Shown here: positions 26,026 through 33,691 of the stretch, piece by piece
Layout: each line of letters starts with the position of its first letter
How positions within the stretch are numbered: the first letter of the stretch is position 1
Source: Cellulomonas sp. 73-145
GTDB taxonomy: Bacteria > Actinomycetota > Actinomycetes > Actinomycetales > Cellulomonadaceae
Length of the DNA stretch: 64,000 nucleotides
Assembly: GCA_001898185.1 (NCBI GenBank)
Contig: MKTI01000001.1
Coordinates: 62,001-126,000, forward strand
Direction of reading: 5' to 3'
The notes under the pieces: model-generated
Database searches by the model: none
What the model saw: only the letters and a program-made list of their open reading frames with translations
Told to the model about the DNA's origin: nothing
Made by a program: the position numbers and the translations under genes

Positions 26026-26550
26026 TCAGGCCGCGCGGCGCACCGGTCGGGCACCGGTCCACGCCGCCACCGCCACGCCGGCGACGACCAGCGCGTCGCC
26101 CACGCTGAACGTGTTCGCCAGCGGGAGCGGGACCGGCCATGCGAAGACGTCGCCGAGCCACGGCAGCACCGGGTGGTCCACCACCGCGCTGTTGGCGAAG
26201 GCGAGGTGCGGGTCGATGCCGGCGGCGGACGTCGCCCAGCGTGACGCCGGCAGGACTCCCCCGTTGAGGGCGATCGTCAGACCGTTCGACGCCGCGCCGA
26301 GGCCGACCAGCACGGCCCCCGGCAGCCGTCGGTTCAGCCACAGGAACCCGAGCGCGAGCACGTACGTCAGCACGTGCGCGACGGGTGCGAGCCCGTGCGG
26401 CAGTCGGACCTCGACGACGACGACCTGCACGGCGAGGGTCGCCCAGATCAGCAGGGGGGCGCGCCACCGGTGCAGCAGCAGACCGGCCGGCCAGCGGCCG
26501 ACGACGAGGGGCGACGCGAGCGCGAGGAGGCACGCGGCGAGCACGAGCAT
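26026..26550 (-). CDS. DUF5317-like membrane protein
   Basis: A 174-residue protein with five or six hydrophobic helices (LVLAACLLALASPLVVG, VAHVLTYVLALGFLWLN, GAVLVGLGAASNGLTIALN and a C-terminal GDALVVAGVAVAAW). The NGLTIALNGGVLPAS motif and the segment ending PWLGDVFAWPVPLPLANTFSVGD are characteristic of the DUF5317 family, whose function is unknown. It lies 3 nt after the GGDEF-EAL stop on the same strand and is probably cotranscribed with that c-di-GMP enzyme. Confidence 0.8.
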   Translation of the reverse strand: MLVLAACLLALASPLVVGRWPAGLLLHRWRAPLLIWATLAVQVVVVEVRLPHGLAPVAHVLTYVLALGFLWLNRRLPGAVLVGLGAASNGLTIALNGGVLPASRWATSAAGIDPHLAFANSAVVDHPVLPWLGDVFAWPVPLPLANTFSVGDALVVAGVAVAAWTGARPVRRAA

Positions 26551-26553
26551 CGC

Positions 26554-28617
26554 TCAGAGACCTCGGGCACCGACGGCGACGGAGTGGCCGCCCTGCCGCT
26601 CCAGCTGCTCGGCCAGGAGCGCCGGCGTGGTGGGACGACCGAGGTGGAAGCCCTGCCCGATCACCTCGCCGAGCTCTCGCAGCGCCGCGGCTGTCGGCTC
26701 GTCCTCCACCCCTTCCGCCACCACGCGCAGGCCGAGCGCCAGGGCCAGGGCGATGGTGGACCGCACGATGATCAGGTCCTGGGTGTCGGTGGCGATGTCA
26801 CTGACGAACGACCGGTCCACCTTGAGCTCGTCCACCTCCAGCCGCTTGAGGTAGCTGAGCGACGCGTTCCCGGTGCCGTAGTCGTCCACGGCGATGCCGA
26901 CGCCGAGCGCGCGCAGGGCGCTGATCACCAGGTCGGCGCGCGCGGGGTCGGAGAGGATGCCGGTCTCCGTCACCTCGAGGACGAGCGCCGTCGCAGGCAT
27001 CTGGTGCCTCGCGAGCGTCGCGGCGATCCGGGGCGGCAGCGAGAGGTCGGACAGGTGCCGGGCGGAGAGGTTGACCGCGACGCGGACGTCGTGGCCCGCC
27101 GCACGCCACCGCGCCAGGTCCGCCAGCGCCGTCTCCAGCACGAACTCCGTCAGAGCCGTGATCAGGCCCGAGCTCTCCGCGAGAGGGACGAAGTCGTCCG
27201 GGGCCACCAGACCGCGGGCGGGGTGCTCCCAGCGGACCAGTGCCTCGACGCCCACGATCCGGGAGTCGGCCAGGTCCACCTGCGGCTGGTAGTCGACGAA
27301 GAGGTCACCCGCCTCGAGCGCGGCACGCAGGTCGGCGAGCAGGTGGAGCCGTTCGAGGGTGTTGATGTCGAACTCGGGCGCGTAGGTGCTGATGCGGTCC
27401 CGCTCGAGCTTGGCGTAGTACAGCGCGATGTCGGCCCGCTTCATCAGCTCCTGCGGGTCGGTGCCGTGCTCCGGCGCGACCGCGACGCCAGCGCTCGCGC
27501 GGATCAGCAGGTCCAGGCCCTCCACACGGATCGGTTCGTCGAGCGAACGCAGCAGCACCCGCGCGACGTGCTGTGCGTCGGCGAGGTTGCCCGCGACCAC
27601 CACCGCGAACTCGTCGCCGCCGAGCCGGTGCACCGCGACGTCCTCCGGCAGGTCGGACACCAGCCGGCGCGCGACCTGCCGCAGCAGCTGGTCACCCACC
27701 GGGTGGCCCAGGGTGTCGTTGATGTCCTTGAAGTGGTCCAGGTCCACGAGCACCAGACCGGGCCCGTTCCCGTCGGTCCGCGCAGCGGCTGTGAAGCCCT
27801 CGTCGAGCGACCGCCGCAGCTGGTCGCGGTTGGCCAGACCGGTCAGCGAGTCGTGCGAGGCCAGGTGCGCGTGCCGAGCGGCGGCCCCGGCGAGCAGGTG
27901 CGCCGCGACGACGAACGGCACGAGGAGCACCAGGACGCCCGCTCCGTCCGCGGCGAGCACGCCGGCCAGGCAGCCGACGGAGATGAGCACCAGGTTGGTG
28001 ACGGCGTGGGCGACGCCGTCCTCGGTCACCACGGCGATGAAGGGCTGGCGCGTCGCCAGGGACACGACGCCGGCGACCAGGACGCGGTTGACGGTGATCA
28101 TCACCAGACCCGCGACGAGCAGCGGGACCACGTCCCGCACCTCGACCAGCTTCGGTCCGCCCAGGAACGGCACGTGCGTCAGCCAGCTGAAGACCGCGCG
28201 GGCCGTCAGGACGCTCAGCGCGTACTGGGCGGTGTTGAACAGGGACTTGCGTGCCTCGCGGCGGTGCAGCAGGTCGTCGAGCAGGCTGGCGACCGCCTGC
28301 ACGATGACCGCGACGGCGACACCGCCGATGGCGGTCAGGGCCAGGACGAACGGCGCCGACGTCGACAGGGTGCCGGCGTCGTCCTCCCCCGAGAGCCGGA
28401 TCGGCCGCACCTCGCCGGCCAGCGCGGCCACGGCCAGCACGACGCTGGGCCAGACGAGGATCCGCGAGACGGTGTCCGGCCAGGAGCTCGCCACCACGGT
28501 GACCACCAGGCCGACCAGGCCGAGGCTCGTCACCGCCGTGACGTAGACGCCGAGCGGCGTCGGTGGTGCCAGACGCTTGCGCCCGGCACCACCGACGACC
28601 GGAGGGGCTGCTACCAC
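26554..28617 (-). CDS. Membrane GGDEF-EAL protein (cyclic di-GMP synthase/phosphodiesterase)
   Basis: A 687-residue protein. Residues about 25-235 form a membrane sensor of roughly seven helices with no known ligand. A GGDEF domain (about 265-420) keeps HRLGGDEF and LVDLDHFKDINDTLGH, so diguanylate cyclase activity is possible; an RxxD inhibitory site is not obvious. The EAL domain (about 430-687) keeps EALVRWEHP, VNLSARHL, EVTETGIL, DDYGTGNASLSYL, ELKVD and EGVE, all the metal and substrate residues for hydrolysing c-di-GMP. The GTG start at 28617 overlaps the stop of a 35-residue membrane peptide by 7 nt, with no RBS of its own, implying coupled translation. DUF5317 follows after 3 nt. Confidence 0.88.
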   Translation of the reverse strand: MVAAPPVVGGAGRKRLAPPTPLGVYVTAVTSLGLVGLVVTVVASSWPDTVSRILVWPSVVLAVAALAGEVRPIRLSGEDDAGTLSTSAPFVLALTAIGGVAVAVIVQAVASLLDDLLHRREARKSLFNTAQYALSVLTARAVFSWLTHVPFLGGPKLVEVRDVVPLLVAGLVMITVNRVLVAGVVSLATRQPFIAVVTEDGVAHAVTNLVLISVGCLAGVLAADGAGVLVLLVPFVVAAHLLAGAAARHAHLASHDSLTGLANRDQLRRSLDEGFTAAARTDGNGPGLVLVDLDHFKDINDTLGHPVGDQLLRQVARRLVSDLPEDVAVHRLGGDEFAVVVAGNLADAQHVARVLLRSLDEPIRVEGLDLLIRASAGVAVAPEHGTDPQELMKRADIALYYAKLERDRISTYAPEFDINTLERLHLLADLRAALEAGDLFVDYQPQVDLADSRIVGVEALVRWEHPARGLVAPDDFVPLAESSGLITALTEFVLETALADLARWRAAGHDVRVAVNLSARHLSDLSLPPRIAATLARHQMPATALVLEVTETGILSDPARADLVISALRALGVGIAVDDYGTGNASLSYLKRLEVDELKVDRSFVSDIATDTQDLIIVRSTIALALALGLRVVAEGVEDEPTAAALRELGEVIGQGFHLGRPTTPALLAEQLERQGGHSVAVGARGL

Positions 28618-28718
28618 TTGTACCCGGCGCCGACCAGCACTGCCACGGCCACGAGCGTGCCAGCGCTCGCGGCGATGCGGACGACGGTGCTGTTCTGGGT
28701 GATCTTCCACTTGCCCAT
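28611..28718 (-). CDS. 35-residue single-pass membrane peptide
   Basis: MGKWKITQNSTVVRIAASAG followed by a hydrophobic helix and the end GYKW. The N-terminus is basic and the helix spans about residues 19-32. AAAGGGA lies 8 nt before the ATG. Its stop overlaps the GGDEF-EAL start, so ribosomes finishing the peptide may start the enzyme; it may be a membrane partner of the sensor or simply a leader that couples translation. No family recognised. Confidence 0.6.
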   Translation of the reverse strand: MGKWKITQNSTVVRIAASAGTLVAVAVLVGAGYKW

Positions 28719-29024
28719 GTGCGGGTCCCTTTCGGCTGGGGACGACGCCTGTGGCCGCAGCCCCCCTGCCGTGCCCACGGGCGGCGTGACGTGCAAGGTG
28801 CCGGCCGTGGGTACGCGCGTCGTCCGTCGTCTTATCGGCTGGCAGGGCGCAGCCGTGAGCGATCCTTTCGCACCGGGTGCCCGGAGCGCCCGCATTTGCG
28901 CGTGTCGCGGTCGCAGCGCACGTCCCGCGGGCGCGCCGGTGGCCGCCGGCTGTCGATCCGGAGCCGGTTCCTTCGTCATGCCCCTGACAGGGCACCACGC
29001 GACGGCTGGCCGAGAGGAACGAGC
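28719..29024. other. 306-bp divergent intergenic region
   Basis: No convincing coding sequence. It must hold the promoter for the membrane peptide/GGDEF-EAL/DUF5317 operon (minus) and for the DHFR-like/DGPF/ECF genes (plus). The only element I can point to is a GCCGATAA octamer on the minus strand, listed separately. I see no known riboswitch consensus. Confidence 0.6.
28832..28858 (-). promoter_or_regulatory. Possible FliA/WhiG-type (sigma-28) promoter
   Basis: Read on the minus strand, GCCGATAA (28839-28832) is identical to the sigma-28/WhiG -10 consensus. The 4-mer 15 nt upstream is TCAC, a weak match to TAAA. It would give a leader of roughly 105 nt before the membrane peptide upstream of the GGDEF-EAL gene. 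About one chance match to the octamer is expected in a window of this size and composition. Confidence 0.35.
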
Positions 29025-29606
29025 ATGACGACGATCACCGCCTTCCAGAACATCACCCTCGACGGGGTGATGCAGGGCCCCGGTCGGCCGGACGAGGACA
29101 CCCGCGGCGCCTTTCACGCAGGCGGCTGGGCGACCGGCTACCGGGACGAGGTGTCGATGGCGTACGCCGCCGAGGGCATGCGGACGCCCGGGGCGCTGCT
29201 GTTCGGTCACCGCACCTACCGCGACGTGCTCGACCACTGGACCACCAGGCCGGAACCGAACCCGTTCGCCCAGGTCCTCCTCTCGACGCCCAAGTACGTC
29301 GTCTCACGTGACCCGGGCACGGTGCTGCGCCACCCGGCCTCCACCCTGCTGGCCGGGGACGGCGTCGAGCGGGTGCGTGAGCTGAAGGCTGCCGGCGGAC
29401 CCGACCTGATGGTGATGGGCAGCGGAGAGCTGGTCCGAGCCCTGCACGCCGCTCACCTGGTCGACCGGTTCACGCTGCAGGTGCACCCGATCGTGCTCGG
29501 CGCCGGCACCCGGCTGTTCGGGGACGGGGAGCGGGTCGACCTGACGCTGGGGCGGACGATCTCCACCACGACCGGCGTCGTCATCGCCGAATACGCTGTT
29601 CGTTGA
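29025..29606 (+). CDS. Dihydrofolate reductase-like (RibD-C fold) family protein
   Basis: A 193-residue protein of the dihydrofolate reductase family: TAFQNITLDGVMQGPGRPDED at the N-terminus, LLFGHRTYRDVLDHW, LMVMGSGELVRALHAAHLVD and PIVLGAGTRLFGDG. Free-standing members are common in actinobacteria next to DGPF/ECF genes and have no proven substrate. RBS GAGAGGAACG precedes the ATG. It ends 17 nt before the DGPF gene and is likely the first gene of that operon. The track of similar genes in ECF42 loci supports a regulated, not housekeeping, role. Confidence 0.88.
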   Translation: MTTITAFQNITLDGVMQGPGRPDEDTRGAFHAGGWATGYRDEVSMAYAAEGMRTPGALLFGHRTYRDVLDHWTTRPEPNPFAQVLLSTPKYVVSRDPGTVLRHPASTLLAGDGVERVRELKAAGGPDLMVMGSGELVRALHAAHLVDRFTLQVHPIVLGAGTRLFGDGERVDLTLGRTISTTTGVVIAEYAVR

Positions 29607-29623
29607 GCCGAGCGGAGAGTCAC

Positions 29624-30001
29624 ATGCGCTACACGCTGCTGCTGCACTACCCGGAGGAGTCCGCCGAGACGATCGGCGCGGACGCGATCGCGCAGGGCAT
29701 GGAGGCGTTCGCCAGCTACGCGGCGACGTTGCAGGCCGCGCGGGTCCTGGTCGCGGCCGAGGTGCTGCAACCGTCGGTGTCGAGCACGACCGTGCGGGTA
29801 CGCGACGGCGTCCTGCGCGTGCAGGACGGGCCCTTCGCGGACACCAAGGACCAGCTCGGCGGGACGATCGTGATCGACGTGCCCGACCTCGACGCGGCGA
29901 TCGAGTGGGCCAGGCAGGCACCGCCCGTCCAGTGGGGTGCCGTCGAGATCCGTCCCGGCGCGACCCACACGGTCGAGGGCGTGTGGGTCGCGAACGGGTG
30001 A
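29624..30001 (+). CDS. DGPF (YCII-related) domain protein
   Basis: A 125-residue YCII-related protein with the signature VRDGVLRVQDGPFADTKDQL and a following IDVPDLDAAIEWARQAP. DGPF proteins are the hallmark partners of ECF42 sigma factors; a scaffold or enzyme-like role is proposed for the family but not established. ATG 29624 is preceded by CGGAGAG. Its stop overlaps the sigma-factor GTG by 4 nt (GTGA), giving tight coupling. Confidence 0.9.
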   Translation: MRYTLLLHYPEESAETIGADAIAQGMEAFASYAATLQAARVLVAAEVLQPSVSSTTVRVRDGVLRVQDGPFADTKDQLGGTIVIDVPDLDAAIEWARQAPPVQWGAVEIRPGATHTVEGVWVANG

Positions 30002-31218
30002 GCCACCCGGACGCCCAGGCGGCCGCCGAGCGAGCCGCCCGGGCGTCCTACGGGCGGCTGATCTCCTTGCTCGCGGCCCCGACCCGCGACCTCGCGTCGG
30101 CGGAGGACGCCTTGTCCGGCGCCTTCGAGGAGGCCTTGCGCCGCTGGCCTGAGGTCGGGGTCCCGACGAACCCTGAGGGGTGGCTGCTCACCGTGGCCCG
30201 CAACCGGCAGCGCGACGTGTGGCGGTCGGCCGCGACCCGCCGCTCGGTGCCGCTCGAGGACCACGGCGCCGCCGTCGACCCGTTCGCGGACCTCGACGCC
30301 CTCACCATCGGCGACCGGCGCCTCGAGCTGCTCTTCGTGTGCGCCCATCCCGCGATCGACGAGTCCGTCCGTGCGCCCCTCATGCTGCAGACGGTGCTCG
30401 GGTTCGACGCCGCCCAGATCGGCCGGGCGTTCGCGGTGCCTGCGGCCACGATGGCGCAGCGGCTGGTCCGCGCCAAGAGGCGGATCCGGGACGCCGGCAT
30501 CCCGTTCGCCGTCCCGGACCGTCGGCTGATGCCCGAGCGCCTTCCGGCCGTCCTCGAGGCGGTCTACGGCTGCGCCGCCCTGTCCTGGCGCGGCGGGCGC
30601 GACACGCTCGCAGGCGAGGCGCGCTACCTCGCGGTGACGCTGGCCACGCTGCTGGGCGACGAGCCCGAGGCGTGGTCCCTCGCTGCCCTCACCACCTTGA
30701 CGCTCGCCCGACGGGCCGACGGCGGGTTCGTCCCGCTCGACGAGCAGGACGCGACCGGCTGGGACGAGGACCTGATCGCCGAGGGTGAGAGCTACCTGCG
30801 CCGCGCGCGGTCGGCAGCACGTCCCGGCCGCTTCCAGCTCGAGGCGGCGATCCAGGCGGTGCACTGCGAACGCCGCCGGACGGGCGCGACGAGCTGGGCG
30901 TCGCTGCGGACGCTGTACGCCGCGCTCCTGGCGACGGCCCCGACGCTCGGCGCGCAGGTCGCCTCCGCCGTCGTCACCGGACGGATCGACGGCCCGGACG
31001 CCGGCCTCGCCGCCCTGCCCACCGCGGTCGACGACTTCCAGCCGTACTGGGCGGCCCGCGCCGACCTCCTCGCGCGTGCCGGTCGCGACGCGACCGAGGC
31101 GTACCGCCGTGCGGCCGACCTCGCCGCGGACCCGGCCGTCGCCGGGTTCCTCCGTCGCCGCGGCGAGGCCCGCACCGGGACCGGTACGCCGTCGCGGCAC
31201 GGCACCGAGCACACCTAG
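29998..31218 (+). CDS. ECF42-type RNA polymerase sigma factor with C-terminal TPR-like domain
   Basis: A 406-residue ECF sigma factor. Region 2 includes SAEDALSGAFEEALRRWPEVG and NPEGWLLTVARNRQRDVWR; region 4 includes LMLQTVLGFDAAQIGRAFAV and MAQRLVRAKRRIRDAGI. The remaining ~220 residues (DUF6596 plus helical repeats, with EAVYGCAALSWRGG, YLAVTLATLLGDEPEAWSL and AIQAVHCERR) are the long extension typical of ECF42 proteins. No anti-sigma gene is adjacent, as is usual for this group. GTG 29998 overlaps the DGPF stop. Its TAG stop overlaps that of the convergent usp gene (shared CTAG). Confidence 0.92.
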   Translation: MSHPDAQAAAERAARASYGRLISLLAAPTRDLASAEDALSGAFEEALRRWPEVGVPTNPEGWLLTVARNRQRDVWRSAATRRSVPLEDHGAAVDPFADLDALTIGDRRLELLFVCAHPAIDESVRAPLMLQTVLGFDAAQIGRAFAVPAATMAQRLVRAKRRIRDAGIPFAVPDRRLMPERLPAVLEAVYGCAALSWRGGRDTLAGEARYLAVTLATLLGDEPEAWSLAALTTLTLARRADGGFVPLDEQDATGWDEDLIAEGESYLRRARSAARPGRFQLEAAIQAVHCERRRTGATSWASLRTLYAALLATAPTLGAQVASAVVTGRIDGPDAGLAALPTAVDDFQPYWAARADLLARAGRDATEAYRRAADLAADPAVAGFLRRRGEARTGTGTPSRHGTEHT

Positions 31219-31664
31219 CGAGCCGCAGCCTCGGGCGGCGGCACGATCACCACCGGCTGGTCGGCGAACTCCAGGACGTGTCGTGACCGCGCCCCGATGT
31301 AGGGCTCGCCGCTCGCCGACCGGGAGGACTTGCCCAGCACCACCAGGTCGGCATGCCACTGCCGGGCGTCGTGCAGGATCGCCGGAGCGATCTCGCCGGT
31401 GAGCACCTGGGTCTGCAGCTCGAGGCGTGCAGCCGCCGCGAGGGCGCTCACCCGGTGCAGCATCGCGACGCCCGCCTCGGCGAGACGCGCGCCGGCACCC
31501 GGTTCACCGCTCGCGGCCTGGACCACCTTGGGGAGGCCGTGGTCGACCTCGACGTGCACGGCGCGAAGCTCGGCGTGCAGGGCGGTGGCCAGCTCGATGG
31601 CCAACCGGGCGGCAGCCAGCGAGTCGGGTGTGTCGTCGATGGCGACCAGGATCCGTTCGATCAT
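31215..31664 (-). CDS. Universal stress protein (UspA family), last gene of the V-ATPase operon
   Basis: A 149-residue single-domain Usp. ERILVAIDDTPDSLAAARLA forms the first strand and helix. The ATP-binding end reads VLGKSSRSASGEPYIGARSRHVLE, with G-x2-G-x9-G(S/T) replaced by a looser GKSSRSASGEPYIGARSR, so nucleotide binding is uncertain. Its ATG overlaps the stop of the V-ATPase D subunit (ATGA), so it is translated with the ATPase. It may tune the pump under energy or ion stress, which is inference from context. The gene ends tail to tail with the ECF gene. Confidence 0.88.
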   Translation of the reverse strand: MIERILVAIDDTPDSLAAARLAIELATALHAELRAVHVEVDHGLPKVVQAASGEPGAGARLAEAGVAMLHRVSALAAAARLELQTQVLTGEIAPAILHDARQWHADLVVLGKSSRSASGEPYIGARSRHVLEFADQPVVIVPPPEAAAR

Positions 31665-32290
31665 GGCTGCGACCTCCTGTCGACCGTGCCGCTGACGGCT
31701 CGGCGCAGCCGCATGCCGTCCTCCTGCTCCGTCTGCTCGAGCGTGAGCTCCAGGGCTGCGAGGCGCTCGCGCAGCCACGGCAGCCAGCGCTTGTCCAGGG
31801 CCCGCATCCGGCGGCGGGTGACCGCGATCTCGGCGGCGAGCCGGGCCACCGCCTCGCGGGCGGCGGCGGCGCGCGCACCGGCGACCAGGGCCGCCTGGAA
31901 CGCCGCGGTCGCCGGGACCACGGCGGCGTTCCCCGCCAGGACCGCCCCGTCGGCGGGGCCGGTGCGGACCAGCACGTCCTCCGGGTAGCTCAGGCCCATC
32001 GCCGAGGTCCAGACCACCTCGACCTCGGCCGTCCCCGACGGTGCGGCGCACCGCACCACGTCCTCCCCGCCGAGGAGCACGGCTCGCAGCAGCCACGTCT
32101 GCGCCTCGGCGTACGCCTGCGACCAGGTGGCCTCGCGTCGCTCCAGCCGGGTCTGCAGCCGCTGCTGCTCGGGCAGGAGGATGCGCAGCTTGCGGTCGAG
32201 CTGGTCGCGACCCTTCTGCGCGGTGCTGAGGCGCGCGCGCAGCCACAGGCGACCGGCGCGGCCGGGCGGGACGGAGCGGGCGACCGGCAC
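31661..32290 (-). CDS. atpD: V/A-type ATPase subunit D (central stalk)
   Basis: A 209-residue, mainly coiled-coil subunit that forms the rotor axle. The N-terminal helix (WLRARLSTAQKGRDQLDRKL) and the C-terminal helix (TRRRMRALDKRWLPWLRERL) would pair as an antiparallel coil, with a globular middle (VVWTSAMGLSYPEDVLVR). The order in the operon (A-B-D) and the length match bacterial V/A-ATPases. It starts 3 nt after the B stop, and its own stop overlaps the usp ATG. Confidence 0.92.
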   Translation of the reverse strand: MPVARSVPPGRAGRLWLRARLSTAQKGRDQLDRKLRILLPEQQRLQTRLERREATWSQAYAEAQTWLLRAVLLGGEDVVRCAAPSGTAEVEVVWTSAMGLSYPEDVLVRTGPADGAVLAGNAAVVPATAAFQAALVAGARAAAAREAVARLAAEIAVTRRRMRALDKRWLPWLRERLAALELTLEQTEQEDGMRLRRAVSGTVDRRSQP

Positions 32291-32293
32291 GGG

Positions 32294-33691
32294 CTACCCC
32301 TCGGGCCGGGGATGCTGCGCGAGGAACCGCCGGGACAGCATCGTGAGCTCCCGGGCCGGCAGCACAGTGAGGACCTGCCAGCACCGTTCCAGGGTCTCGT
32401 CCAGCGTGCGCCGTTCGCCCTGGCCCTGGTCGGCCAGCACGCGCTCGAAGGTGGTGGCGAACTCCAGGTACAGCTGGTCGGTGCCGTTGAGGGCGGCCTC
32501 CCCCACGATCTCCGCCAGCTGCTGCACCTGGCGGGCGCGGGCCAGGGCTGCGAGCAGCTGGGCGGCGACCTCCAGGTGGTCCTCGCGCGTGCGCCCTGCG
32601 CCGGCACCGCTGCGCATCAGCCGCGACAGGGACGACAACGGGTCCACCGGCGGGTAGATGCCACGGGCGTGCACGTCGGAGGTGAGGACGATCTGACCCT
32701 CGGTGATGTAGCCGGTCAGGTCGGGCACCGGGTGGGTGATGTCGCCACCGGGCATGGTCAGCACCGGCACCACGGTCAGCGAGCCGGCGACGCCGCGGAT
32801 CTGGCCGCAGCGCTCGTACAGCGAGGCCAGGTCGCTGTACAGGTAGCCGGGATACGCCCGGCGCCCGGGCATCTCGCCGCGAGCCGCGGCGACCTCACGA
32901 AGCGCCTCGGCATAGCTCGTCATGTCGGCCAGCACGACGAGCACGTGGCGGTGCTGCTCGAAGGCGAGGTCCTCGGCGACGGTCAACGCGATGCGCGGGG
33001 TCAGGATCCGCTCGATCACGGGGTCGTCGGCGGTGTTGAGCAGCAGCACCAGCTCACCGGCCGCCGATCGCTCCTCCAGGCGGGCCCGGACGGCGTCGGC
33101 GTCGGGGTGCGTGACCCCCATCGCGGCGAAGACGACGCAGAACGGCTCGTCACCGGACGTGGACTGGGCGGCGATCTGCGCCGCCAGCTCGAGGTGCGGC
33201 AGGCCGGCGGCCGAGAAGATCGGCAGCTTCTGGCCGCGGACCAGCGTCATCAGCGCGTCGATCGCCGAGATCCCGGTGAGCACCGGCTCGGCCGGCGGTC
33301 GGCGGTGCACCGGGTTCAGCGGGCTGCCGGCGACGGGCGCCGTCCTGGTCGCCACGATCGGCGGACCACCGTCGACCGGCTCCCCGCGCCCGTTGCACAC
33401 CCGACCGAGCCACCCGGGGCCGATCGGCACCCGGAGCGGTGCACCGGCGAACGCCACCTCGGTCCTGCCGGGCACCAGCCCGTCGGTGCCCTCGAGCACC
33501 TGCACCACCGCGAGATCGTGGTCGACCTCGAGCACCAGGCCGTGGCGCTCCGGCTCACCGGCCGAACCGACGATCCGGACGACGGCGAACTCGTCCCAGC
33601 CGACCCGCTCCACGCCGCGCACCACGAGGAGCGGGCCGCGCAGGTCCCGCACACCGGCGTAGCGGACCGGGAACCAGTCGGTGGTGCTCAT
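32294..33691 (-). CDS. atpB: V/A-type ATPase subunit B (non-catalytic)
   Basis: A 465-residue subunit of the A3B3 head. It shows YAGVRDLRGPLLVV, GWLGRVCNGRGEPVDGG, ISAIDALMTLVRGQKLPIFS and VLVVLADMTSYAEALREV. The P-loop is replaced by SAAGLPHLELA, as in all B subunits, so it binds but does not hydrolyse ATP. GDITHPVPDLTGYITEGQI is conserved family sequence. The ATG overlaps the stop of subunit A (ATGA). Confidence 0.96.
   Translation of the reverse strand: MSTTDWFPVRYAGVRDLRGPLLVVRGVERVGWDEFAVVRIVGSAGEPERHGLVLEVDHDLAVVQVLEGTDGLVPGRTEVAFAGAPLRVPIGPGWLGRVCNGRGEPVDGGPPIVATRTAPVAGSPLNPVHRRPPAEPVLTGISAIDALMTLVRGQKLPIFSAAGLPHLELAAQIAAQSTSGDEPFCVVFAAMGVTHPDADAVRARLEERSAAGELVLLLNTADDPVIERILTPRIALTVAEDLAFEQHRHVLVVLADMTSYAEALREVAAARGEMPGRRAYPGYLYSDLASLYERCGQIRGVAGSLTVVPVLTMPGGDITHPVPDLTGYITEGQIVLTSDVHARGIYPPVDPLSSLSRLMRSGAGAGRTREDHLEVAAQLLAALARARQVQQLAEIVGEAALNGTDQLYLEFATTFERVLADQGQGERRTLDETLERCWQVLTVLPARELTMLSRRFLAQHPRPEG

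Noticed and set aside
28719..29024. A c-di-GMP or other riboswitch ahead of the GGDEF-EAL operon
   Set aside because: Compared by eye with GEMM and ydaO consensus elements; the conserved unpaired nucleotides are not present. A covariance search (Rfam) would settle it.
26374..29028. An 884-codon open frame on the plus strand opposite the GGDEF-EAL gene
   Set aside because: Composition is Arg/His/Val/Asp-rich with no domain or hydrophobic pattern, as expected for the antisense of a GC-rich gene; the minus strand has intact GGDEF and EAL motifs.
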